The notes beneath the pieces were generated by a model, which saw nothing but the letters and a program-made list of their open reading frames with translations, did no database searches and was not told the origin of the DNA. A program made the translations under genes and the position numbers. A DNA stretch of 64,000 bases from the NCBI RefSeq assembly GCF_039533685.1, contig NZ_BAAATZ010000004.1:1-64000 (forward strand). Direction: 5' to 3'. The stretch comes from Actinocorallia aurantiaca (GTDB taxonomy: Bacteria > Actinomycetota > Actinomycetes > Streptosporangiales > Streptosporangiaceae). Positions 57,242 to 64,000 of this stretch are shown piece after piece; the stretch's first letter is position 1, and each line of letters begins with the position of its first letter.

Positions 57242-57363
57242 TTTTGACCGACCGAAGATCAAGTTGCACATTTCTCCATACTCGATGCTGGACAGATGCC
57301 GTTTAGTCGCACTTCATCACTGGAGGTTGACATGATCAAGGAAACCATCGGAGCCCTCGTCCT
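57242..57363 (+). repeat. 122-bp direct repeat, copy B
   Basis: Second copy of the repeat described at 56695-56816; the two differences are one base in the -10 region and one just before the ATG. Confidence 0.9.
57244..57331 (+). promoter_or_regulatory. Conserved promoter and leader, module 4
   Basis: TTGACC (57244-57249), 17-bp spacer, CACATT (57267-57272), then GGACAGATGCCGTTTAGTC and CTGGAGGTTGAC before the ATG. Confidence 0.65.
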
Positions 57364-57694
57364 GGGTGCGGGACTACTCGGCGCACCGGCCGCGGCGACC
57401 GCGGCGACCCCGGCGCAGACCGCCGCCACGACCGCCTCCTCGGCCGCGAGATACGCGGACGACTGGTGGGAATGGGACTGCTGGGAGTCGGACTGGGGCA
57501 ACTGGGACCGCGGGGGCTGCGACGGCGGCCGCGACCGCTGGCGCGACCGCGACCGCCACCGCCACAACAACGTCCACAGGCGCAGCCAGTCCCTGCGGAA
57601 CCAGCAGCAGAAGCTGCAGCAGCAGCAGCACCAGAACGTCTACATCTACAACTACAAGGTCAAGAAGAACAGGAGCGGTCACTACCGGCGGTGA
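57332..57694 (+). CDS. Secreted Trp/Asp- and Gln-rich protein, member 4
   Basis: 120 aa. Signal peptide almost identical to member 3, then an unrelated mature part: an Ala/Thr linker, a Trp/Asp-rich segment with two cysteines (DDWWEWDCWESDWGNWD, GGCDGG), an Arg/Asp/His-rich segment (RDRWRDRDRHRHNN), a Gln tract and a basic Tyr/Asn/Lys end (NVYIYNYKVKKN). Nothing known is recognised. Clear case of a shared export and control module joined to a new mature sequence. Confidence 0.75.
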   Translation: MIKETIGALVLGAGLLGAPAAATAATPAQTAATTASSAARYADDWWEWDCWESDWGNWDRGGCDGGRDRWRDRDRHRHNNVHRRSQSLRNQQQKLQQQQHQNVYIYNYKVKKNRSGHYRR

Positions 57695-57702
57695 CCTCGC
57701 AT

Positions 57703-57745
57703 GAGAACGGCCCCAGCGGACTTCCGGTCCGCTGGGGCCGTTCTC
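57703..57745. terminator. Bidirectional terminator hairpin
   Basis: Perfect 19-bp arms (57703-57721 and 57727-57745) around TTCCG between convergent member 4 and nucS. Confidence 0.85.
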
Positions 57746-57764
57746 GCGTACGGGGAAGGAGGGC

Positions 57765-58445
57765 TCAGAAGAGCATGCCCTCCTTCTCGATGCCCCGCAG
57801 GGCGTCGTAGTCCAGCGTGAGGGTCTCGATCCCCCGGTCGTGGGCGAGGACCCGCGCCTGGGGCTTGATCTCCTGGGCGGCGAAGACGCCCTTGACCGGC
57901 GCCAGCAGCGGGTCCCGGTTGAGCAGCTCCAGGTACCGGGTGAGCTGCTCGACGCCGTCGATCTCCCCCCGGCGCTTGATCTCCACCGCGACGGTCCCCC
58001 CGGAGGCGTCCCTGCACAGGATGTCCACGGGTCCGATCGCCGTCGGGTACTCCCGCCGGACCAGCCGGTAGCCCTCCCCCAGCGTGGTGATGTGCTCGGC
58101 GAGCAGCTCCTGGAGGTGGGCCTCCACCCCGTCCTTCTGCAGGCCCGGGTCCACTCCCAGCTCGTGCCGGTGGTCGTGCAGCACCTCGAAGACCGTGAGG
58201 ATCAGCTGCTCCCCGGACTTGCCGTGGGTGACCGTCCACCGGGCGACGGCCCCGTGGTCGGTGTAGGCCTCCTCCCGCACGGTGCAGGGGGGGTTCATCC
58301 AGTTCAACGGCTTGAAGGCCCGGTCGTCGGCGTGGATGGACACACTGCCGTCGGCCTTCATGAGGATGAGCCGGGTGGCCTTCGGAAGGTGGGCGGTGAG
58401 CCGTCCCACGTAGTCGACACTGCAACGGGCTATGACAAGACGCAC
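57765..58445 (-). CDS. nucS: Mismatch-repair endonuclease NucS/EndoMS
   Basis: 226 aa from GTG at 58445, the usual length. NucS cuts mismatched DNA in actinobacteria that lack MutS/MutL. The N-terminal DNA-binding part starts RLVIARCSVDYVGRL. The C-terminal nuclease core shows PVDILCRDASGGTVAVEIKRRGEIDGVEQLTRYLE with the Asp/Glu/Lys catalytic set, and the last residues (DALRGIEKEGMLF) end in the clamp-interaction region of the family. Confidence 0.94.
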   Translation of the reverse strand: MRLVIARCSVDYVGRLTAHLPKATRLILMKADGSVSIHADDRAFKPLNWMNPPCTVREEAYTDHGAVARWTVTHGKSGEQLILTVFEVLHDHRHELGVDPGLQKDGVEAHLQELLAEHITTLGEGYRLVRREYPTAIGPVDILCRDASGGTVAVEIKRRGEIDGVEQLTRYLELLNRDPLLAPVKGVFAAQEIKPQARVLAHDRGIETLTLDYDALRGIEKEGMLF

Positions 58446-58667
58446 CGGCCCAGTCTCCCACTCCGGCGCACCCGCTCGCCCCCGCTTCGGCCCGGTGGTG
58501 TTGACAGAAACCACGGAGTGTCAGATCACGGACACCACTTCCGTTGTTTATTTATCAGAAACATTTGTAGTTAATCCGTACTTTTCAGGCTTCTATGACA
58601 AAGCAACTTCCATCTTGTTCATCTTCACCGGCCGCCCGCCGGTCCGATCATCGAACGGAGGAGCGGT

Positions 58668-59582
58668 GTGATCGTCTTCGTCAGCGGTTTCAACCGCAGC
58701 GGAACCACCGTGTTGCTGGAGGCGGTGGCCTCGTCGACGGACGGCGAGCCGTTCACCGTCGGAGACCTGATCCGGTACGGCTCACCCGGGCTGGCGGCGA
58801 GGCTGCGCGCCCTGGTCGAGGCCGACGAGCCGGTGGACCGGGGGGTGGACGCCCGGAAGGTCACCGCCTCGACCCCCGAGGAGTACGGCTGGCTCCTGGT
58901 CGACCAGGGCAGCACCGCCCGCCTGTCGAGCCGGTTCAACCCCGAGGCGGCGCCGACGCTGCGACGGGTGGCCGACGACATCGTCGCCCGCTCCGGGACG
59001 GCCGTGCTGAAGAACCCGTCCGACACCGGACGCGAGGACCTGCTCCTGCGCTGCTTCCCCGAGGCCGGAGTGATCGTCACCCGCAGGGCGCTGGCGGGCA
59101 TCCACTCCAGCGCCGACCGCGCCCTGGCCCGGGGCGCCGAGAGCACCGTGTACGGCATGGCGCTGACCGGGAACAGCCGGATCGTCCGAGCCGCCATCAG
59201 GGTCCAGAGGACGAGGGCGGGAGCCTCCCTCCTGAGCGCGTTCGGCCGGTGGAACCTGCGCTTCCGGGTGCTGGGGATGCTCCGCCGCACCTCGCGCCTG
59301 CCCGTCGACCGCGTCGCCTTCCTCGACTACGACGAGCTGATCCGCGACCCCTGGCGGGCCGCCCGCTGGGCCGGCCACCTCCTGGACCCCGAACGGCTGG
59401 CCGAGGACTTCCGCGCCATCCACTCCTTCCCGCCCCACCCCGTCCCCCCGGCCTCCCGGCTGGACCGCTTCCTGGACCGGCGCTGGGGACGGGTCTGGGA
59501 GCGCGGGCGCCGGGAGCAGCTCGAACGCGGCATCCTCAAGGAACCGGTGGAACAGGCCGGTTCCCCGAGGACTCCGAGCTGA
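58668..59582 (+). CDS. Sulfotransferase-family protein
   Basis: 304 aa from GTG (GGAGGAG 4 bp upstream). PAPS-binding loop GFNRSGTTVL (7-16) at the N-terminus, then RRALAGIHSSADRAL in the place of the 3'-phosphate-binding segment, and FLDYDELIRDPWRAARWAGHLL near the C-terminus, all typical of actinomycete sulfotransferases. The acceptor is unknown. The upstream region (58520-58620) is strikingly AT-rich for this genome, perhaps a strong promoter or a sign of acquired DNA. Confidence 0.8.
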   Translation: MIVFVSGFNRSGTTVLLEAVASSTDGEPFTVGDLIRYGSPGLAARLRALVEADEPVDRGVDARKVTASTPEEYGWLLVDQGSTARLSSRFNPEAAPTLRRVADDIVARSGTAVLKNPSDTGREDLLLRCFPEAGVIVTRRALAGIHSSADRALARGAESTVYGMALTGNSRIVRAAIRVQRTRAGASLLSAFGRWNLRFRVLGMLRRTSRLPVDRVAFLDYDELIRDPWRAARWAGHLLDPERLAEDFRAIHSFPPHPVPPASRLDRFLDRRWGRVWERGRREQLERGILKEPVEQAGSPRTPS

Positions 59583-59644
59583 GACACGACGCCGCCCGTC
59601 CGCATTCGCCTGTGCGGACGGGAGAAGAAGGGCAGACTGGACCG

Positions 59645-60130
59645 ATGGGTGAGGTGAGGATCCGCAAGGCGCTGCCCCGCGACGAGAAGAGGCTCGCCGA
59701 ACTGGACCGGCTGACCTGGGCTCCGGAGAACTCCGTCATGCCCCGGCCCTCCCCGGGCGGCCACGTCTACGACCGGTTCCACCTGCCCGAGCACTTCCTG
59801 GTCGCCGAACTCGGCGACCGGGTGGTCGGCTACCTGCGGATGGTTCAGCCGGTGCTGCAGCCCAGCGGCGCGCACGTCCGGCAGATCCAGGGCCTGGGCG
59901 TCGACCCGGAGGCCCGGGGCCTGGGCGTCGGCCGGCTGCTGCTGGAGGCCGCCGTCGCCGAGGCCGGACGGCAGGGCGCACGGAAGCTCACCCTGCGCGT
60001 CCTGTCGGGCAACACCGCGGCCCGGCGGCTCTACGAGCGGACGGGCTTCACCGTCGAGGGAGTGCTGCGGGAGGAGTTCCTGGTCGAGGGGCGCCTCGTG
60101 GACGACGTCCTCATGGCGCGGTTCCTCTGA
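59645..60130 (+). CDS. GNAT-family N-acetyltransferase
   Basis: 161 aa. GNAT core: VRQIQGLGVDPEARGLGVGRLLLEAAVAEA with the acetyl-CoA loop RGLGVG, then KLTLRVLSGNTAARRLYERTGFTVEGVLREEF. Substrate unknown. The ribosome site is weak; the ATG at 59645 gives the right family start. Confidence 0.88.
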   Translation: MGEVRIRKALPRDEKRLAELDRLTWAPENSVMPRPSPGGHVYDRFHLPEHFLVAELGDRVVGYLRMVQPVLQPSGAHVRQIQGLGVDPEARGLGVGRLLLEAAVAEAGRQGARKLTLRVLSGNTAARRLYERTGFTVEGVLREEFLVEGRLVDDVLMARFL

Positions 60131-60166
60131 GCCCTCCAGACGAGCCCGGAAGGCGTTCGCGACGGC

Positions 60167-60748
60167 TCAGCCGCCCGGCTTCCACAGCACGTCCTCGCCC
60201 GCCGACACGACCCTGCAGAAGATGAACAGCAGGTCCGACAGCCGGTTCAGGTAACGGGCGGTGAGGCCGTTCATCGTCTCGCCGTGGGCCTCCAGCGCCG
60301 TCCAGATGGTGCGCTCCGCCCTGCGGGTGACGGTGCGCGCCACGTGCAGGTAGGCGGTGCCCGGCGCCCCTCCGGGAAGGATGAAGCTCCGCAGCGGGGG
60401 CAGCGGCTCGTTGAACCTGTCGCACCAGCCCTCCACCCGCTCGACGTACTCGTCGGTGATGCGCAGGGGCTCGTAGCCGAGGTCGGGCGAGACGGGGGTG
60501 CAGAGGTCCGCGCCCACGTCGAAGAGGTCGTTCTGGATCTGCCTCAGAACCGCGGCGACGGCCTCCGGCAGCGAGCCGACCGACAGCGCCACGCCGATCG
60601 CGGCGTTGGCCTCCTCCACGTCCGCGTAGGCGGCGATCCGCGGGTCGGTCTTGGCGGTCCTGCTGGCATCGCCGAGCGCCGTCGTCCCGTCGTCGCCGGT
60701 CCGGGTGTAGATCTTGGACAGCACGACGGGGTTGTCATCACGACTCAT
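60167..60748 (-). CDS. Corrinoid (cob(I)alamin) adenosyltransferase, PduO type
   Basis: 193 aa. ATP-binding TRTGDDGTTALGD at the N-terminus, ADVEEANAAIGVALS, RQIQNDLFDVGADLCTP, and VARTVTRRAERTIW plus NRLSDLLFIFCRVV in the C-terminal half. It makes adenosylcobalamin for B12-dependent mutases, which suits the methylmalonyl-CoA epimerase at 43334. Confidence 0.92.
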   Translation of the reverse strand: MSRDDNPVVLSKIYTRTGDDGTTALGDASRTAKTDPRIAAYADVEEANAAIGVALSVGSLPEAVAAVLRQIQNDLFDVGADLCTPVSPDLGYEPLRITDEYVERVEGWCDRFNEPLPPLRSFILPGGAPGTAYLHVARTVTRRAERTIWTALEAHGETMNGLTARYLNRLSDLLFIFCRVVSAGEDVLWKPGG

Positions 60749-60764
60749 GACACCACCCTAGCGC

Positions 60765-61217
60765 TCAGGGCCCGCTCGGAAGATCGACGGGCCAGCCCGG
60801 CGGGGAGGACTCCAGCCAGGCCAGGAAGCCGGTGAGCGCGGCGGGGGACATCGCCAGCTCGACGGACAGCTCCCCGTTCTTCACCTCGATGATGAGGGCG
60901 TCCGCGGCGAGCGCGGCCGTCTCCTCGCCCTCGGGGTCCCGGCGGTTGACCACGACGAGACCCCGGCGGTGGATCACCTTCCGGGGTCTGCGTCTGAAGC
61001 CGAACACGCTGTGCCATTGCAACTCGTCGCCCTGATAGCGGCCGATGCCCAGCCGCCACACGTTGGCGTCCTGCAGGTCGCGGAGGCTGCACTCGACGGT
61101 GCCGCCGCCCAGTTCCAGCAGCCAGCGCCGCAGCGACATCAGGCCGAACAGCAGAACGGCCAGCAGAACGACGGCGGCGAGCACCCAGCCGATGTCTCGT
61201 GCCAGGTGCTCGCCCAC
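60765..61217 (-). CDS. DUF2550 membrane protein
   Basis: 150 aa. One N-terminal membrane segment (IGWVLAAVVLLAVLLFGLMSL), then a cytoplasmic domain of the DUF2550 type (GGTVECSLRD, WRLGIGRYQGDELQWHSVFGFRRRP, RGLVVVNRRDPEGEE). It occurs directly after atpC in many actinobacteria, as here (17 bp). Function unknown. Confidence 0.88.
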   Translation of the reverse strand: MGEHLARDIGWVLAAVVLLAVLLFGLMSLRRWLLELGGGTVECSLRDLQDANVWRLGIGRYQGDELQWHSVFGFRRRPRKVIHRRGLVVVNRRDPEGEETAALAADALIIEVKNGELSVELAMSPAALTGFLAWLESSPPGWPVDLPSGP

Positions 61218-61234
61218 GTGGTACCGGTTCTCTC

Positions 61235-61624
61235 TTAGGACTCGGCCCCGGCCGCGCGCAGCCGCGCGCGGGCACGGCGCTCGGCGACGACCTGCGGGTT
61301 GTCGCCGTCTTCGCCGGACTGGGCCAGCTCCAGCGCCTCACGGGCCTGGACCAAGTCGATCTCCGCGCCCAGTTCGGCCTGCTCGGCCAGGACGGAGACC
61401 TCGTTGTCGGCGACGGAGAAGAAGCCGCTGCCGACCGCCGCGACGATCACGTCGCCCGACGTCGGGTGGATCTTCACCAGGCTTCCGTCGACGAGCACGC
61501 CCAGCACCGGGGCGTGACCGGTACGGATACCGATCTCGCCTTCGATGGTCTGCGCGACCACCATCTCGGCCTCACCCGCCCACACCTCGCGCTCAGGCGA
61601 GACAAGGGCAACTCGAAGTGCCAC
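61235..61624 (-). CDS. atpC: ATP synthase F1 subunit epsilon
   Basis: 129 aa from GTG at 61624 with GAAAGGGG 7 bp upstream. Beta-sandwich N-terminal domain (VALVSPEREVWAGEAEMVVAQTIEGEIGIRTGHAPVLGVL) and a C-terminal helical part ending RARARLRAAG. Last gene of the atp operon. It follows atpD by 121 bp. Confidence 0.94.
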   Translation of the reverse strand: MALRVALVSPEREVWAGEAEMVVAQTIEGEIGIRTGHAPVLGVLVDGSLVKIHPTSGDVIVAAVGSGFFSVADNEVSVLAEQAELGAEIDLVQAREALELAQSGEDGDNPQVVAERRARARLRAAGAES

Positions 61625-61745
61625 GGTAATACCCCTTTCTGACAAGACCCCCGCTGGGGCACGCGGCCCCAGCGGTCACGCCACGGCGCCTGCCGTCCCG
61701 GTATGACGAGAAGGCGCGGCCTGCTGCCACAGCGACGGGCCTTAT

Positions 61746-63167
61746 CTACTTAGCGAGCTCCTTGGCCTTCTTCTCGACGTCGTCGACGCCGCCGCACATG
61801 AAGAACGCCTGCTCGGGGATGTGGTCGTACTTGCCCTCGCACAGCGCCTTGAAGGAGGAGATGGTCTCGTCGAGCGGAACGGTGACACCGGGCTGGCCGG
61901 TGAACTGCTCGGCGACGTACATCGGGTGGGACAGGAACCGCTCGATGCGACGGGCGCGCTGAACGGTGACCTTGTCCTCCTCGGACAGCTCGTCGATACC
62001 GAGGATCGCGATGATGTCCTGGAGCTCCTTGTACTTCTGCAGGATCCGGATGACCTCCTGCGCGACCGCGTAGTGCTCCGCGCCGATGATCGCCGGGTCC
62101 ATGATCCGCGAGCTGGAGTCCAGCGGGTCCACCGCGGGGTAGATGCCCTTCTCGGTGATCGCCCGGGAGAGCACGGTCCGGGCGTCGAGGTGGGCGAACG
62201 TGGTGTGCGGGGCAGGGTCGGTGATGTCGTCCGCGGGAACGTAGATCGCCTGCATCGAGGTGATCGAGTGACCGCGGGTCGAGGTGATCCGCTCCTGCAG
62301 CTGGCCCATCTCGTCGGCCAGGGTCGGCTGGTAGCCCACCGCGGACGGCATGCGGCCGAGCAGGGTGGAGACCTCCGAGCCGGCCTGGGTGAACCGGAAG
62401 ATGTTGTCGATGAACAGCAGCACGTCCTGACCCTGGACGTCGCGGAAGTACTCCGCCATCGTCAGGGCGGACAGGGCGACCCGCAGACGGGTGCCCGGCG
62501 GCTCGTCCATCTGGCCGAACACCAGGGCGGTGTCCTTGAGGACGTTGGCCTCTTCCATCTCCACCCAGAGGTCGTTGCCCTCACGGGTGCGCTCGCCGAC
62601 GCCGGCGAACACCGAGGTGCCACCGAAGTTGCGGGCGACACGGGTGATCATCTCCTGGATGAGCACCGTCTTGCCCACACCGGCGCCGCCGAACAGGCCG
62701 ATCTTCCCACCCTTCACGTACGGGGTGAGGAGGTCGATGACCTTGATGCCGGTCTCCAGCATCTCGGTCTTGGACTCGAGCTGGTCGAACGGCGGGGCCT
62801 GGCGGTGGATGCCCCAGCGCTCGGTGACCTCCAGGCCAGGAGCGTCCAGGCACTCGCCCAGGGCGTTCCACACGTGGCCCTTGGTGATGTCGCCGACGGG
62901 GACGGAGATCGCCTCGCCGGTGTCGGCCACCGCAGAACCGCGGACCAGGCCGTCGGTGGGCTGCATGGAGATGGCGCGGATCCTGTTGTCGCCCAGGTGC
63001 TGGGCGACCTCGAGGGTCAGCTGCTTGCTCTCGCTGCCGAGGAGGACCTCGACGTGGAGGGCGTTGTTGATCGTGGGCATGGCGTCGGCGGGGAACTCCA
63101 CGTCGACGACCGGGCCGATGACCCGGACGACGCGGCCGGTGCCGATCGCTACCGCAGTTGCAGACAT
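61746..63167 (-). CDS. atpD: ATP synthase F1 subunit beta
   Basis: 473 aa, full length. Catalytic nucleotide-binding subunit: Walker A GGAGVGKTVLIQEM, GERTREGNDLW, the LFIDNIFRFTQAGSEVSTLLGRMPSAVGYQPTL segment and the C-terminal AEQFTGQPGVTVPL. The ATG at 63167 is directly upstream of the conserved SATAVAIGTGRVVRVIGPVVDVEF. Confidence 0.97.
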   Translation of the reverse strand: MSATAVAIGTGRVVRVIGPVVDVEFPADAMPTINNALHVEVLLGSESKQLTLEVAQHLGDNRIRAISMQPTDGLVRGSAVADTGEAISVPVGDITKGHVWNALGECLDAPGLEVTERWGIHRQAPPFDQLESKTEMLETGIKVIDLLTPYVKGGKIGLFGGAGVGKTVLIQEMITRVARNFGGTSVFAGVGERTREGNDLWVEMEEANVLKDTALVFGQMDEPPGTRLRVALSALTMAEYFRDVQGQDVLLFIDNIFRFTQAGSEVSTLLGRMPSAVGYQPTLADEMGQLQERITSTRGHSITSMQAIYVPADDITDPAPHTTFAHLDARTVLSRAITEKGIYPAVDPLDSSSRIMDPAIIGAEHYAVAQEVIRILQKYKELQDIIAILGIDELSEEDKVTVQRARRIERFLSHPMYVAEQFTGQPGVTVPLDETISSFKALCEGKYDHIPEQAFFMCGGVDDVEKKAKELAK

Positions 63168-63171
63168 GTTC

Positions 63172-64000
63172 CTATTCACTCCCCGCGCCGGCGTCGGCCA
63201 ACGCGTTGGCGCCACCGACGATCTCGCTGATTTCCTGGGTGATCTCGGCCTGCCGCGCCTGGTTGGCCTGGCGCGAGTAGAGGCCGATCAGATCATTGGC
63301 GTTGTCCGTGGCGGACTTCATCGCCCGGCGCCGGGCCGCCAGCTCCGAGGCCGCACCCTGGAGCAGCATGTTGAAGATGCGGCTCTCGATGTAGTTCGGC
63401 AGCAGCAGGTCCAGCGTCTGGGACGCGGTGGGCTCGAAGTCGTAGGACGGCAGCGGCCCGCCGGCCTTCCCGGAGTCCTCGACTTCCTCGATCTGCAGCG
63501 GGAGCAGGCGCTTGACCTGGGCCTCCTGCGTCAGCATCGAGACGAACTCGGTGTAGACGACGTGGATCTCGCCCACACCGCCCTCCGCGTCCGTCTTGAG
63601 GAAGTCCTCGACGAGCTTGCGCCCGATGCGCTCGGCACTGGCGAAGTCCGGCCGGTCACTGAAACCGGACCATTCCCCGCCGATGTCGCGGCCGCGGAAC
63701 CTGTACCAGGTGAGGCCCTTGTTCCCGACCACGTACGGGACGGGCTCGCGGCCCTGCTCGCGCAGCAGCGCCATCAGGGACTCGGCCTCACGGATCACGT
63801 TGGCGTTGTAGCCGCCGCAGAAGCCCCGGTCCGAGGTGACGATCAGCACCGCGGAGCGCTTGTCCTCCGGCTGCTCGCGCAGCAGCGGGTGGTCGACACC
63901 CGAACGGTGGCTGACCAGTGCGCTCAGCGCCCGCGTGATCTTCTCCGCGTACGGCTTGGAGGCCGCGACGCGTTCCTGGGCCTTGGAGATCCGGGAGGTG
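63172..64000 (-). CDS. atpG: ATP synthase F1 subunit gamma (5' end missing)
   Basis: 275 residues are visible before the window ends; about 25 N-terminal residues lie outside. Conserved text: SKAQERVAASKPYAEKIT at the right edge, LIVTSDRGFCGGYNANV, and the C-terminal ESRIFNMLLQGAASELAARRRAMKSATDNA. It forms the rotating shaft of F1. The stop is 4 bp upstream of atpD. Confidence 0.96.
   Translation of the reverse strand, partial: TSRISKAQERVAASKPYAEKITRALSALVSHRSGVDHPLLREQPEDKRSAVLIVTSDRGFCGGYNANVIREAESLMALLREQGREPVPYVVGNKGLTWYRFRGRDIGGEWSGFSDRPDFASAERIGRKLVEDFLKTDAEGGVGEIHVVYTEFVSMLTQEAQVKRLLPLQIEEVEDSGKAGGPLPSYDFEPTASQTLDLLLPNYIESRIFNMLLQGAASELAARRRAMKSATDNANDLIGLYSRQANQARQAEITQEISEIVGGANALADAGAGSE

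Noticed and set aside
57380..57680. Antisense valine/leucine-rich frame opposite member 4 as a membrane protein
   Set aside because: Arises from the Gln- and Arg-rich codons on the plus strand; no ribosome site or conserved features.

Overview
The window is about 64 kb of very GC-rich DNA with dense genes, frequent ATGA/GTGA/TGATG stop-start overlaps and many GTG or TTG starts. It is chromosomal core sequence from a filamentous actinomycete. Marker genes agree with this: nucS, clpS-aosR-mec-cysO-cysM, a FilP/Scy-type coiled-coil gene next to mce, DUF3039, DUF3618, SCO5389-like and TIGR03086 genes, and a family 2B encapsulin. A Streptosporangiales-type genome is my best guess, but the genus cannot be fixed from the sequence alone. 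Two short runs of N (7682-7712 and 56587-56621) are assembly gaps; both fall inside terminator hairpins.

Layout. 1-5.0 kb: end of a membrane protein, then a three-gene operon of family 2B encapsulin shell, two-domain germacradienol/geosmin synthase and polyprenyl diphosphate synthase, a candidate terpene nanocompartment. 5.0-7.6 kb: DinB-like protein, AraC regulator and an NAD(P)-dependent epimerase-like gene behind a 17-bp palindrome. 7.7-10.9 kb: glycine operon gcvT-gcvH-glyA on the minus strand behind a tandem glycine riboswitch. 10.9-17.8 kb: TauE/SafE exporter, AmaP/DUF6286 pair, YdeI-like protein, purU, secreted esterase, PLP deaminase/aldolase, DUF3618, bcp. 17.8-21.8 kb: an odd tRNA with a UAG anticodon, then two tandem paralogous MEDS-STAS plus MEDS-ATPase gene pairs (partner-switching regulators). 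21.8-30.9 kb: rdgB, rph, an Rv1339-like phosphodiesterase, murI, thioesterase-like gene, an L7/L12-like small protein, cysM-cysO-mec, aosR, clpS, pncB and a nicotinamidase-like gene; from memory this order closely follows M. tuberculosis Rv1330c-Rv1341. 30.9-43.8 kb: helicase, two LPXTG surface proteins, YqgE, DUF3039, M43-type secreted protease, malic enzyme, thioredoxin/TPR co-chaperone, a degenerate ABC ATPase with a membrane partner, DUF4230, thiolase and methylmalonyl-CoA epimerase. 43.8-55.2 kb: FilP/Scy-type coiled coil, AI-2E transporter family protein, two hydrolases, 3-hydroxyacyl-CoA dehydrogenase, LLM flavoprotein, SCO5389-like gene, aldehyde dehydrogenase, site-2 protease family protein, and a divergent TetR/MpaB-oxygenase pair. 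55.2-57.8 kb: four tandem small secreted proteins sharing promoter, leader and signal peptide but with different mature parts (two are His/Gly/Trp-rich). 57.8-64 kb: nucS, sulfotransferase, GNAT, cobalamin adenosyltransferase, DUF2550 and the 3' part of the ATP synthase operon (atpG-atpD-atpC).

How genes work together. Polyprenyl synthase would supply the prenyl diphosphate that the terpene synthase cyclises, possibly inside the encapsulin shell. Mec, CysO and CysM form a protein-thiocarboxylate route to cysteine. PncA-like and PncB form the Preiss-Handler salvage of nicotinamide. GcvT, GcvH and GlyA handle glycine one-carbon flow (gcvP and lpd are not here), and PurU makes formate from 10-formyl-THF. 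The epimerase (mce) and the cobalamin adenosyltransferase both serve B12-dependent methylmalonyl-CoA metabolism.

The most novel-looking parts are the modular secreted-protein cluster (55.4-57.7 kb), the encapsulin-geosmin synthase operon with a heptapeptide shared by shell and cargo, the class-I-bodied tRNA with a leucine anticodon, the ABC ATPase that has lost its catalytic motifs, and the paired MEDS regulators.
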